Shown: positions 47,619-59,710, counted from the first letter of the stretch. The stretch: 64,000 nt of DNA from Dentipellis sp. KUC8613 (GCA_002286715.1 NSJX01000032.1:186001-250000), one strand, 5' to 3'. The notes: generated from the sequence alone by a model not told the origin. Program-made: numbers and translations.

Positions 47619-50600
47619 GTCCGGTTACAGCGCCCGAATCCGGCCACTGCGGGTGCGCTAAGCGTGTCATCCCTGGATCTGAAGCTCTTGCCTTTGTACT
47701 CTCAGCGCTGATCGTCCGCAGTCCTGCGCCTTCGACCGAGATACTCACCTCGCAAGAGCAGTTGTGGGGGGAGAAAGCAAGCGAACCGGACTCGGAGATG
47801 GCCCCCACGCGGCCTGCCGCGCCACCGCCAAAGAGAACAATAGGCCTCTCTCCTCGCCAACTCACGGGTTCCTTCCATACGGAAAAATTTGCTCCCTCTG
47901 CCATAGCGTGGGTTTCGTCTCATCATTCCTCAGCCCATGAGGCCGTGGTTGCCATGCGATCGTCTGCACCTTGTCCTCTACAAGGCAAGTCCTGGGCGGG
48001 CGCTTCGGCATCTCCCGGGCACCTCCCGGAACCAAATCGCTCCCTCGACCCCGGGCCTACGTCTATCTAGCAGCACAAGCCTCGTACGTCTCACAACAGC
48101 GCTATTAGTCGCAAACTCTATGTGCAGAGCCTTGCTGCCACGCGGCAAGTCGCCCTAAAACAGTAATTGCCAATTCCACTGGGCCCGACTGCGGATTCGA
48201 GCGAGCTGACACCCCGTCCCGTCTCCCCCCCAGGTCCTACACACCATTGTCTGCATATAGAGTGATCGACAACCATGTCCTCTGGAAATGGCAATGATTG
48301 AGGAACCGCACCCAAGTCATCGTACATCAATGGGCGCTGACGCTATCCCAGATCCCATTGTGCCGATGCAAGCCGCTGCGAACCATGGCAGATCCACCGT
48401 GCAATTGTGCACATTGTCGTGCCGTGATCTGTATAGTGCAAAAGCTGGTTACCGCCCGACCTCATTGGCTTGCCTCGGCCATCGATTTCGACACCTCTGG
48501 ATATCGTACCTGGCAACTCCACGGGCTAGGCCATATCTCGTTACCCCCCCTTCCGACATGCGCTTTCAGCGAGCCAGAATTCCGTCTTTCCAGATCGGCC
48601 AGCGCGGTATGCATGAATCGAGTGTGGAGAACGTCACACCTCCCGCTATAATCACTGGATGGCGTACCTTTTCGCGGCCCATCTCACGCTGTCCTCGGAA
48701 CATAAACCAGTCCAAAACAGACGGAAGCAGCTCAACCGCCGACCAGCCTTCTCTGGAGCCACTGCAAGGCCAGCAGCTCCATTACTGCATCGCCCTCTTC
48801 CTCCGAAATTGCAATTCCACCATTTCTTTCCAGACGTTCTAGGCAGCATCGGAACCTCGTCCACAACCGATCTCCCTCAGATCCCGTCTGATGGCAGCGT
48901 GCGCTCACACTAACCAGCGCAACCAACGCCCGCCCACGCCCGCCCGCACCGCGCAAACTGGCTCACCGCTCACCCCGCTTCTTCCATTGGAACGCGCAAT
49001 TTCAACACGACCACCTGCGTCCCCCGTAATTCCGTCCCTCCGATTTCGGATTTGAAATGTGTCGCGTGGCAGGCTTCCCGCATGGCAGCGCTCCGCGGGC
49101 CATGGCCATGATCCGTCCCCTTCCCTCCGTCCCCGCGTCCGCAACGCTTTGACCTACAAGGCGTTCGGTCTGGTTATTGGTCAAAGACGGTCCACCCACA
49201 CAAAGGAAAGACATCCCTCGTGCATTGTCATGAGACAATGCGGTCCCGGGGCTGCACGCACCGGCTGTGCACGACACCCATGCGCCGCTCCCGGTGCCGT
49301 ACAGACTCGAATGTATCCCCCGACCCCGACCCCCGTCTATAATCACAGCACCTGCCACCCCGTTTGTAGATTACGGCCTAGCTGAGACAGCGAGCGTATC
49401 GATTGCGGCGGAACGAGGGGGTTGCCGACGACTGCTCCGCCCGCCCGCCGACAGGACGGACAATGCCTGGGAAAGCGGGATGCGCAACCCCCCCTCCCCC
49501 CGATTCGCATTGCTAGGACGCCCGCGCCGCCGGTGACGAGGGCCCAATGACGCAAACCTCGCCTTTGTGCGATTGGCGCTTCGAGTGTGCCTCTCCCGAG
49601 GTGCAGATGGATCTCGTCACCCCCGCCTCCGTTCTGCCCCCTTTCTGCGGCAAAGCGCGAATATCTGTCTCTGGTCTGGTTTGGGGTGCTTGTGCCTCCG
49701 CCTCCGTTATCGATTTGTTTGATCTGACGTCGTAGGACTCACTGGCGACGGCCGGAGCATCTGTGCGGTTGGCCCAAGCAATACGTCCGTGCTCGAAGGC
49801 AGCGCCGACTGTATCCCTCTGATCTTTCCAACCCGATTAGATTGAAGGGGGGGACCATTAGTCCTTCAAGTCAGGGTGAAGTGCGTAACTCCTGGACATG
49901 CGCCGCCCTTTGCCTAGTCGCGGGACCAGGTCCGACCAGGTACTCGTGCCGTCGGGATGCCTCTTGGTACGCAGGTCAATCTCGACGCGCGCCCCCAGGT
50001 TGCTTCGAGGAGTTGCTGCAATCTTGAGCCTGGTGAAGACGAGTTCGTCAGTCGTGCTGCCAATCCTGCCGAACGTTCGGCAAGTCTCTAAGATCCCCTC
50101 GGCAGGCGGCGAGGTATCTGCGGTCAAAGGGATTGGTGGGAGGACATGCAGATCATCTCATACTCTATACCGAGGGCAAGTCCAAAACTGCTTTGACGCT
50201 GATACGGGAGAAGGTGCATCTAAGCGATATTCTACAAGGTGCTTCTCGGGATCTTGGACAGGTTTGCTGGCGTTTTCTGAATTTGAGAATGAAGAACTAA
50301 CGAAATATTAGGATCATTTCCTGCGGGTCCTAACCTACCAGTAGCTCGCGTCGCATGACCGGAAGCCTGCCCATCGCACGCGGAGTTTCTGTGCGATATC
50401 AGGATCGCTCTCGACCGTAACACGGTCAGCTTCTGCATCGCATACCCGCAATGCGAACGACATCAGCACCAATTTCATACCGCCAATCTCGATTACAGAT
50501 GCGGCTTGCCGTGCAGAACGCCAGCTTAAATTGTCGCAGAGGATCAGCCCTATACCCCTATGTTATATGACATTCGGTGATCTCTACTCACGAAATATAG

Positions 50601-51521
50601 GACCTATGTTCTTTTCGCTTTTGCAGCCGCCGGCGTATCTTTGATCCTCGCTTATAGGAACCTAGATTTCATTTTCGGCTATTCCTCGGCCTTCATTATC
50701 TCTGCACTGAAATGATTTGGGCAGGACGATGAAGTCACCAGAGTCAAAGACCACAATACCTGGGAAGCATGGAGAAAATGGGGAGAGATTGTGAGTTCCT
50801 CTACTCAGCTCGCCGGCCAGCTTTATACTCACCTTGTCCCATTGTTCGCCAGGCGAAACAATTTAAAAAAAATCCGGTGTCTCTCGGATGTCCGCGCGGC
50901 GTCCCGTTGTACCACGAAGCTATTGTCCAGCGAAGTCGGCGATATCGGGTTTGGTGCGTAGAATGATGCTATTTGATTTGCAGGTTTGCGACAATGCCAG
51001 TGTCGCTTCATGGATCGCTTTGAAGCTTAATTTGCGCTACGAGTTGCCGAAATTTAGGCCAACTGTGAGCTGGATCTCCTGTATCAGAGTATTGACATAT
51101 CATCCGCCCGCCATCGTCCTATATGTTCTAGGAGTGTTGCACCACCTCTCACTCACAAGCAAGCAATAGGTGCATGCAATATCGCGTACCCACAACCGTC
51201 GCGTCACGGGACCCGATAAATCACCAACACGATCACTCGCCAGAAATATCCGTTCCTGGCCCTCACCACCTTCGCTACCCCGCCACGAGCCCGGGATCGT
51301 GTCTCTGCAGGTTGCCACGCGACTTTCTGCGCGAGCGCATATACCGAACATCATGATGAAAAGAGAAGGTCGACGGGCACGACTGCCCGCACGCGATTTG
51401 TATTTAACTGTGCGGGGCGGGACTGTGCAGGATATCCATCTTTTGCTTCCCTTCTCTGTCTCCGTTCCCTCTTTTGTTGATCTCTGGTTTGAGCCGAAGC
51501 GTACTCGCCACGGAAGCCGCC
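47619..51521. other. Accessory intergenic region of 3.9 kb
   Basis: No complete gene. The minus strand at 49858-50127 has an open frame (E-T-C-R-T-F-G-R-I-G, R-L-K-I-A-A-T-P-R-S-N-L-G) and the plus strand at 50590-50730 encodes a hydrophobic stretch (V-L-F-A-F-A-A-A-G-V-S-L-I-L-A-Y-R) followed by a stop; both could be remnants of lost genes, but neither joins to a recognisable protein. The last 130 bases before 51522 are leader-like, with a TATTTAA-type motif near 51401. Confidence 0.35.
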
Positions 51522-54241
51522 ATGGCACCCACAGTCTTTCAGATTTTGTCTGCTTTCGTCCTGGCCGCTGCGGCCGTTGCGAGTGTGAAGGCAGAGTCGC
51601 ACACCATCAAGTTCGATAACAGGTATATCTATACGTCTGTCTTTTGGAAACACTGGCTCATGCTTTGCGTGCGCTGTGTTCAGGTGTGGATATGGAACTG
51701 TAAGTCTTGTTTTCTGACATCGGTACAATTTATGCACGTGCTCAACGCGTGTTCTCGCGCCAACAGCCGACCCTTATCGTGAATGGCGCGAATCAGACCC
51801 TGGCCAACAACCAGTGGACAGTGACGGGCAGTTCGGCGTCGGGCATCGCGTGAGTGAACACGATTTATCGATCACACCCTGCATCCCCGCTCATTAGCAC
51901 GTGATCATCCTCCCATTTCCCTCCCAGCTACTTGCAAACTGGTGTGTGCATCCATTTCGTCCGCGTAACGGACTGCTGACGCTCATGCTCACGGTGAAGG
52001 AGAATGCCTTTACAACGGCGAGCACTGCACACTCCTCGAGACGACGCTGGGCAACTCGCACTGCGAGGGCTGCGGCTCGAGCACGGATATCTCGCTCATC
52101 CCACCGTATGTCTTAACCTGTGCCTCTTCATGTGTGATTGTTCCCTGCGGGAGACTGACAATGATCGAATTTTGTTTTGAATTTTGGCAGGCATGCGTTG
52201 AACGTGCCCGTGTCTTTCAGGTGAGTTCTTATGAGGGGCTTCATTTCGCTCTGACTGACGAAGGTGTTTCTGCGCAGCTACTACAATGGATGTGACGGAG
52301 AAGGCGCAACTTGTGAGTCCCTAGCTGCAGCGACGAGATGAAGCAGACGAAGTGCTGATTCACCCTCCCCTGTAGGCGATACACCCGACTGCAGTACTGC
52401 GTTTTTCAAGTCGGACGACAACCAAGTTCAGGTCGCTTGCCAGAGTGACGATGTGCGCAGAATTCCGTCCCGTAGTACCTAGCAGTCTCGCTAACATACC
52501 CTCCACACAGGTCAACCTGCTCATCACGTTCTGCGGCAATGGAGCGGCTGCGCCCACCCTGTCTAGCAGCATTGCTATTGCATCCAGCATCGCTGCTGTG
52601 CCCTCATCCAGCTTCGTTTCTGCCGCTTCGTCGTCTGTCCAGTTTGCCTCCACGGCTTCATCCTCCGTCCAGTTCGCATCTTCTGCGTCGTCCTCTGTCC
52701 ACTTCGCTTCTTCGGCTTCGTCGTCTGTCGAATTTGTTACAGCCACTGCATCGTCCAGCTTCGCGTCTGCTGCCTCATCGTCTATTTATCTTCCTACGGA
52801 TGCTTCATCCTCCATCGCATATGCGTCGGGTGCTTCATCCTCCGTCCATTTTGCATCCACTGCATCCTCCTCCATCCATTTCGCATCTTCGCCTTCGTCA
52901 TCTGTCGAATTTGCGACTGCGACGCCGTCGTCCAGCTTCGCTTCCGCAGCATCTTCTTCCATCCACTTTGCTTCTACGGCTTCGTCCTCCATTCACCTTC
53001 CCTCAGCCGCATCATCGTCTATCCACTATGCGTCCGTGGCTTCCTCCTCCATCCACTTCGCTTCAACCGCCTCGTCGTCCGTTGATCTTCCCACTGCGGC
53101 ATCGTCGTCCATCCACTTTGCCTCCGGCGCCTCATCCTCCGTCCACCTCCCCTCGGCCGCTTCGTCTTCAGTCGCATACGCATCTGCAGTGTCGTCCTCC
53201 GTCGAATATGCATCTATTGCATCGTCGTCCGTACACTTCGCTTCGACCGCGTCTTCTTCGATCCACTACGCGTCAGAGGCATCTTCCTCCATTCACTTCG
53301 CCTCTACCCCCTCTTCTTCTATCCACTTCGCCTCTACCCCCTCTTCTTCTATCCACTTCGCCTCTGCCCCCTCCTCCTCTATCCACTTTGCATCCACACC
53401 CTCCTCATCCATCGAACTCCCTACTCCTGCATCATCGACGATCGAGTTCGACGACTGCGATGACGAGCCGACGTCCTCCGTCCACTTCGCTTCTTCCCCC
53501 TCCTCTTCTATTCATTTTGCGTCCACCGCATCGTCGTCCATCCACTACGCATCTGGGCCTTCCTCATCGATCCACTTCGCGTCGACCGCGTCGTCATCTA
53601 TTGACTCCCCCACGGGTGCATCGTCGTCCATCGCCTATGCATCTCCTGCGACTTCCTCGATCGCATTCGCGTCTCCTGCGTCGTCGTCAATCGCTTATGC
53701 GTCTCCCGCATCGTCTTCCGTCGCCTTCGCATCGGCTGCGTCCTCCTCCATCGACCTTCCTACCGCTGCATCGTCCTCGATTGCCTATGCGTCGGCTGCG
53801 TCTTCCTCGATTGCCTACGCTTCAGGCGCGTCATCCTCGATTGCATTCGCGTCCCCAGCGTCCTCTTCCATCGTTTTCGCGTCTCCAGCATCATCCTCGA
53901 TTGCCTTCGCGTCTCCGGCGTCGTCTTCCATTGCCTACGCATCGGCTGCATCCTCCTCGATTGCGTTTGCATCTCCCGCGTCCTCCTCGATTGCTTATGC
54001 GTCGGGCGCGTCGTCGTCCATCGCGTTCGCGTCTGGAGCGTCATCTTCCATTGCCTATGCATCGGCCGCGTCCTCGTCCATCGCGACGTCCGCTCCCAGC
54101 AAGGTGTGCAAGAAGAAATCAAAGGGCAATGCTGAAGTTGTCTCGACTACGGTCCTGACGGCCTCTGCGACTGCCAAGCCGGGCAAGGTTTGCTCGAAGG
54201 CTGCACGCCGCAGGCAGAGTGCGCGCAGTGCCCATGACTGA
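51522..54241 (+). CDS. Secreted thaumatin-like 'glycopeptide' protein with Ser/Ala repeat tail
   Basis: Nine exons: 51522-51622, 51684-51699, 51767-51849, 51928-51941, 52000-52105, 52191-52220, 52278-52312, 52376-52452, 52511-54241; 730 residues, all phases closing. A signal peptide is evident (M-A-P-T-V-F-Q-I-L-S-A-F-V-L-A-A-A, cleavage near A-E-S). The mature N-terminal domain (residues about 25-165) has H-T-I-K-F-D-N-R-C-G-Y-G-T, L-Q-T-G-E-C-L-Y-N-G-E-H-C-T, S-L-I-P-P-H and Y-Y-N-G-C-D-G, the Cys pattern of small thaumatin-like/'glycopeptide' proteins common in Agaricomycetes. Residues about 175-690 are some fifty 10-residue Ser/Ala repeats (A-S-S-S-I-A-Y-A-S-x), probably heavily O-glycosylated. 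The tail is basic (K-A-A-R-R-R-Q) with no GPI signal. Likely a cell-wall or extracellular protein. Exons 2 and 4 are only 16 and 14 nt. Confidence 0.83.
52560..54096 (+). repeat. 30-bp coding minisatellite array, about 50 units
   Basis: Tandem 30-bp units encode variants of A-S-S-S-I-A-Y-A-S-P, A-S-S-S-I-H-F-A-S-T and related forms. Different sub-blocks are enriched in H-F versus A-Y or A-F variants, so units have spread locally. The unit length is a multiple of three and no stop interrupts it. Synonymous third positions vary widely between units, so the array is not very recent overall. Confidence 0.9.
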
Positions 54242-54942
54242 ATTGTTTCCGCTCTCATAATGGACACCCGCGTTTTTTTTCTGAACACTTCCGTTCTTTG
54301 TGTCTTCCGGGTATCCTCTGTACTAGCTCATCTGTTTTCCTTGGACAAAGGTATGACATGAAGTCACGGCTGCCATGCACGACTCTCGATGTTTTAGTCA
54401 TTAGTCTTCAATACCTCGTCTCTCCCGTTTCGCAAGCGTGTGCTATACGTACCTTTGTGCAGAGTACCCTGGCGTTCAATTCTAATGCCGATTTTCGGCT
54501 TTCCACAATGCCGACAGTCCGACCAGCGCCAAAGAGTAGCGCTGCGGGCGCCTATCTTATCTGGCGGTGAGGAGAGAAGTAGACGCCGCCCCGCCTCAGC
54601 GCGGCGCTCCTCTCGCCCGCATCGAGTCAATGCCGATTGCCCGCACCGCGCTGCGTCCAGATCCCGTCTCTGCCCGCGACATATAAGACCACCGCGCAAT
54701 CGCAATCGCGATGTCTTCGTTCCGCCAGTCACCCGCCCTGCTCTCGCGCGCGCTCGGGAGGTCGAACCTGCGCTCGAGGTGCGTGATGTCATGTTCTCGT
54801 CTCTGCAGGTTGTTGCGCATGCGCGTGCGCGGCCCCTATCTATAGCTTCATCTTGGTTCTGGCGTGCTTATAAGATGGGAGGGTTGCTGACGCCTCCGAA
54901 ACTCCGCGCAGTTCTGTAAAACTGCACCCACAGTCGCGCACG
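54242..54942. other. Intergenic between secreted protein and aminotransferase genes
   Basis: No gene; 3'-UTR-like sequence up to about 54500, then GC-rich promoter sequence. TATAAG near 54682 and a TATAA at 54869 are the only motifs seen. Confidence 0.45.
54868..54875 (+). promoter_or_regulatory. TATA-like box of the aminotransferase gene
   Basis: TTATAAGA about 70 bases upstream of the ATG at 54943, well placed for a core promoter. Confidence 0.4.
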
Positions 54943-56636
54943 ATGGCCACTAGCACCTCGTCCGCCTCGCTCGTCGAATTCGGCCAGCGCCATGTCAGCC
55001 ACGGTCTTGGCCGTGTCACGGAGGACGTCTTTGAGAAGGGAGAGGGCTCGTATGTCACGATGAAGAGCGGCAAGAAGCTGCTGGACTTCACGTGCGGAAT
55101 TGGCGTCACGAACCTCGGTATGCCCCCTTTTGTACAGGCTGCGAAGTGCAGCGAGACTAATCTATTGCAGGCCATTGCCACCCAAAGGTTAGCAAGGCCG
55201 CTGCGGACCAGTGCATGAACCTCGTGCACGGACAGGTATGTGCATACTCAAGCTCCTGAGGACAGAACACTAAGGCCGTGACGCTGAAACAGTGCAGCAT
55301 CGCGTTCCACGAGCCCTACCTGCAGCTCATTGAGCGCCTGCTCCCCATGATGCCCCATCCGTCGCTCGACTCGTTCTACTTCTGGAACTCCGGCTCGGAG
55401 GCCGTCGAGGCCGCCGTGAAAATGGCGCGCATCATGACTGGCCGCCCGAACATCATCGGCATGCAGGGCGCCTACCACGGACGCACCTTCGGTGCCATGG
55501 CGCTCACGAAGAGCAAGACGATCTACAGCGACGGCGTCGCGCCTCTCATGGTATGTCCCTCACGCCAATATTCAGTGAATGTCACAGCGCGCTGATAGTA
55601 GATGTGCAGCCCGGCGTGTTCACGACGCCGTTCCCATACTGGCACCACTACACCGTGTCGCCCGGCGCAAGCACCGACGACCTCGTGCGGCAGTCACTCT
55701 ACCAGCTCGAGCTCGTGCTCTCGCAGCAGACCGCGCCGAAGGACACCGCCGCGATCATCATCGAGCCCGTCATCGGCGAGGGCGGCTACGTGCCTGCGCC
55801 CCCGGCGTTCCTGCGCGGGCTGCGCGAGATCTGCGACAAGCACGGCATCTTGCTGATCATCGACGAGGTGCAGAGTGGCTTTGGGCGCACGGGGAAGAAC
55901 TTTGCGATTGAGTATAGTGGGGTCAGGCCGGATATTATGACTGTTGCGAAGGCATGTCTTTCCTTTCTCTTATGTTATACCAACCATTAACATGCAAAAC
56001 AGGGTCTCGCAAACGGCTTCCCCCTCAGCGCGATTATCAGTCGCAAGGAGCTTACTGACAAGCTCAAGCCTGGCTCTATGGTCCGCTTACCCCCTGCCTC
56101 CGCCCGATACGCACAAATTTGCTAACATTCACGCACAGGGCGGAACGTACGCCGGCAGCGCCATCTCCTGCGCCGCCGCCGTGGCCGTCGCCGACGCCTT
56201 CAAGGCCGAAAAAATCCTGGACAACGTCCAAGCGCGGTACGCCCTCCCCCCCTCCCTCCCCTCTCTGCTCCGCACCCATACTAACCCGCCCCGCCCTGCC
56301 AGCTCAACCGAGCTCTTCGCCTCGCTCAACGCGCTGAAGCAGGACCCCTCCCTCGCGCCGCACATCCTCGACGTGCGCGGGCTCGGGCTGATGGTGGGCG
56401 TCGAGTTCGCGTCGCCGTCGCACTCGGCGTACGACCCGGCGGTCAACGCGGGCTCGCCGAAGGGCCTCGCGGGCCGCGTCGCGAAGCGCTGCCTCGCGAA
56501 GGGCATGCTCATTCTCACGACGTCTGTGTACGAGACGATCCGCTTCATCCCGCCTTTGAATGTCTCGCAGGCGGACCTGGCGAAGGGCATCGCGATTTTT
56601 AGGGAGGCGGTCGAGGAGGTTGTCAAGGAGGGGTAA
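54943..56636 (+). CDS. Class III PLP aminotransferase, 4-aminobutyrate type
   Basis: Seven exons: 54943-55117, 55171-55235, 55293-55550, 55610-55951, 56003-56080, 56139-56236, 56303-56636; 449 residues, the normal length for the family. Motifs: [64 protein letters not shown] with the PLP-ring-binding Asp, and T-V-A-K-G-L-A-N-G-F with the Schiff-base Lys. Such enzymes transfer the amino group of GABA (or related omega-amino acids) to 2-oxoglutarate. No mitochondrial presequence is evident, so likely cytosolic. The intron after exon 4 starts gcatgt, giving a GC-AG intron that splits exactly at the catalytic K codon boundary. GABA specificity is inferred from family resemblance; other class III substrates cannot be excluded. 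Confidence 0.9.
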
Positions 56637-57349
56637 TTTGGTGGAGGGTGGGGGTGTGGCTGTATGGGAAGGTGGGGTAGGGTGTACGAGGGCGGTAAAA
56701 GCGGAATTGTACTCTGTAATGGTACCGGCGCGCACGAGCACAAAACTACTAGCGGAAATCACACACACGAAGACTATTTGATGCTCCTCGAATTGTTTGG
56801 TCTTTACCCTTTCCAAAGCCATCTCGGCCAACAGGTACACCACGACAATAATCAAGCTATGAGCCGACACACACAGCCTTGCAATTGAAAATCGCATGCA
56901 GCAACAAAGGTCGAAAGGACCAGTGGGTGGAAATATCAAATACTCATGGATACAACACAGATATATCCGGATGAGCTCGAAGACAGGTGTGCATTCAGAG
57001 AAACGAGGAAACTGAGGACAGCTGGGGAAACTGGAACACATCGGGTGGGTGGAATTTTCTCAAGTGAGCATAGGTTCGTCGGGGCGGGGACAGTGGGCGA
57101 GACCGAGGATGCCGAGAGGCGGGGACTGGGTGTGTCAAGATTGCGGCGGATGCAACCACTTCATTGGGGGGTAAAAGAGGCTAGAGCCCGAGGAATGAGA
57201 CTGTATGGGCAGAATAAGCCGGGAACGGGTCTGGGATGCGAGTTGCATTCTGCTGAGGTGACAACAAAGAACCAGCTAGCAGGAGGGTATGCAGGAATGG
57301 GCGGGCCATGCAATCGACGGATGCACAGCCCTACAGTACCCTTCCTGCT
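56637..57349. other. Intergenic, 3' flank
   Basis: Nothing recognised apart from G-rich sequence just after the aminotransferase stop. The last part approaches the decayed second exon of the HMG-box pseudogene. Confidence 0.45.
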
Positions 57350-58261
57350 CTGGAGACTGCTCCTTCCACTAACGCTCGAAGTCTGCCTGTTGCAGAGCGG
57401 GAAGCTCGCATGGATGAGGTTGTCAATATCCGTCCACTCCACGGCACCCTTGTCTTCAGCAGCCTAGGTTGCACGTGCATGTTGGGTGGAAGTCCTATCA
57501 AAGAAAGAAAAATGAGTGGGAATGCAGTGAGTGGCAGAGTGGATCACCCACCTGTAGCACGGGAGGTGGTGGCACATTAACCAGTGTCAGCGAGACTCGC
57601 GAAGGACATATCGCAGTATCGTCCTGCTGAGGCGCATTTGGCGGGCGCCAGCGCCCGACGTCGGCGGCGACGGCGACGGACTTCGCGAGCCAGACGCAGT
57701 CCGGCTCCCTTCGCTCCGGGGAGAAGTGGTACAATGCCTGGGTGCGCACTTGCTCCGCTTCTGCACCCCGTACAACCCTCCCTTGACCTTCCCGCCCTTC
57801 TCCTTCTTCGCCACCCTCTTGTACTTGTACCCCGGATACTTGAGCTTGTGTTCTGCGTCGGCGCGGTCTGCCTCCGCCTTGTAGTGTGCTTCCTCTTCTG
57901 CGGATCTCGGGGCCCACCTCTTCGAGAGGATGCCCGAGATTTCGCCCTGGGTGTAAGCCCGCCCGTCCTCCCGCGGAGGGAGTCACTTCATCATTCATTA
58001 CGAAAGATGAGCCACTTGTTCTGAGGACGGGGCGGCTTTTGTTCTTGCGTCCCCGTCGCGTCTCGACTGTCGACCCGCGGCTCCCCGCCAGAGATACTTC
58101 TGGTCTCGAGACAGAGGTATGAGCTGTGAGAGCTCCTATCGAGTCGTTCGTCATTCAGAGGCCGGACGGCTGTCCAGGAGGTCGAGGAGCTCACCAGTAC
58201 AGGAAGAAACAATTGCGTAGGTGGAAGGATTTTGGTTCCGTGCAACGAATGCCGGAGCCAT
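57350..58261 (-). pseudogene. HMG-box pseudogene (copy 3, close to copy 2)
   Basis: Over about 900 bases the minus strand follows copy 2 (41622-42548) closely: P-P-R-P-Q-N-K-W-L-I-F-R-N, then L-P-P-R-E-D-G-R-A-Y-T-Q-G-E-I-S, Y-P-G-Y-K-Y-K-R, the lysine-rich tail and the V-L-Q intron donor (gtgggtgat). It is broken. Copy 2 reads ...CATCATTGCATTACG on the plus strand; here one G is missing between 57995 and 57996, shifting the frame, and the codon CGA that gives Arg in M-M-K-R is TGA at 57983-57985. Further frame changes occur near 57650 and in the region matching exon 2 (57350-57480, E-W-T-D-I-D-N-L-I-H-A). A start-like ATG at 58261 opens into a different N terminus that stops within about 35 codons. 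Confidence 0.8.
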
Positions 58262-59575
58262 CCAAACAGGGGTAAGAAAGCGGTGAGGAGTACGGTGCAA
58301 TGTGTAGGGATGATGTGAGTTGAGAGAATGACTGACGGTATCAAAGTTGGCCGTGTTTTATAGGCCAGGTCTGCCAGCACTCCTCCCAGTACCCACCATG
58401 AATTAGCAGCCGCGTCCTAGCGTGCACCATCGGCACCGTTCTGTTGCGTTTGTCCCACCACTTCGCCCTTTCGCCCGGGTCATTTCGGCAAACGAGAGTG
58501 CGAATGCGGCGATTGCTAGGCACTTTGAGGATCGCCGCTTTCTTGGGGCCGCGCAAGCGTACAAACCCAGCGATTCGATCCCGGTGGACACGATAGTAAC
58601 TCACCTTCTAGCATTGCTCACAACGAAAGGATGATCAATGATGCACGTCGGTCTTAGGAGCATATTGCAAAGATGCCATTCACCAGGCCGCTATGTATCC
58701 AAGAACAAGGGATGATTGTGTAAAACTCATCAAAGCAGCCGCCTTTCTAAGGATGAAAGCAGACAAATAGCTCAGCATCACACTTCAAGCAAATAGCCTG
58801 ACGACATACCTTCCAATCATTGCTTCTACCCCAAGTTGCAACAATCAGAGCATTCGCAGCTCCGGAGGTAAGACTGGTGCCTCTTTCACGCTGCTAGAAA
58901 AAAAGAGGCGAAGGAACCACGGTACTGAGTACAAAAGAACCTATGTACAGTTTGCGAAAGTGGGTTTGTCGACCTGTATCTCCGCGCCAGTGGCACTGTA
59001 TACGATCTGTCGTGTTTGTTCTAGATGCTTTAGGAGGAGATAGTAGTGAGAATTACGACGAAATCGAACGATGAGCATGAACTATAATCCCCGTGCCTCA
59101 CCCAAGGCGCCGGCTATATCACAACCATCGAAACATGCCTCATTCAATGCTGTGAATTCTTGCGCTCACCCGGGATGCTACAGCCTATCAGTCGACCGAA
59201 GGCTACGTCAGAAGGCTTGCTGAGTCGCGGTTCCATCCGTCGAGATCGGCACGCGTGCTTTCGAGCCCCTGATAGCTTTACAAAGGGCAGTTAGAGCTTC
59301 CCAATAAGTATCTGCAATGGCATAAATACGCCAGAGTCGACAAGGATGGCATGTAAAAGCATAAAGTCGATTAGAGGATGAGGGTCGCGGTGATGAACAT
59401 GTTTAGCGCCCGCGAGCGATATGGCCAGCGCTCCCCCATTCAGTAAGGTTCGCCGGCAGCTCGCCACTAACAACCCATAGTATGCGAGACATATCGACAT
59501 TGGACGTCGTTCCGCGCACTTGAATGCAAAAAAGCGGGCGAACGACATTTTTCAAATCAGGAAAGCGACCGACGC
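58262..59575. other. Intergenic, no supported gene
   Basis: A TATA-like TATAAAAC (minus, about 58355-58362) remains from the pseudogene promoter. The rest has only short ORFs and ordinary mixed composition. Confidence 0.45.
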
Positions 59576-59710
59576 AAAAATGCTCCACCTCAGGCTCGAA
59601 CCCAGGGGGTCTATAGACATTAGCGAGCGCATGATCATTGACTGGTTGTCCAACCAGTCAGAGGCATCACTAGAGACCTAATCTTCCGACTGAGCCAAAG
59701 GGGAGCTTGA
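59576..59710 (-). ncRNA. tRNA-like Pol III-type element, unit B (SINE-like)
   Basis: On the minus strand an A-box-like TGGCTCAGTCGG (59687-59698) and a B-box-like GGGTTCGAGCC (59593-59603) flank about 80 bases, and the unit ends in five T (59576-59580). A terminal stem can form between GCTCCCCTT and GAGGTGGAGC with one mismatch. The interior has a 9-bp hairpin GACTGGTTG/CAACCAGTC (59640-59659) and a stem GGTCT/AGACC. It shares most of its interior with unit C but not the hairpin sequence. Confidence 0.55.

Noticed and set aside
52560..54096. Regular repeats suggesting a CRISPR-like or non-coding satellite array
   Set aside because: The repeats are contiguous without spacers and stay in one open frame joined to a secreted domain, so they are coding.
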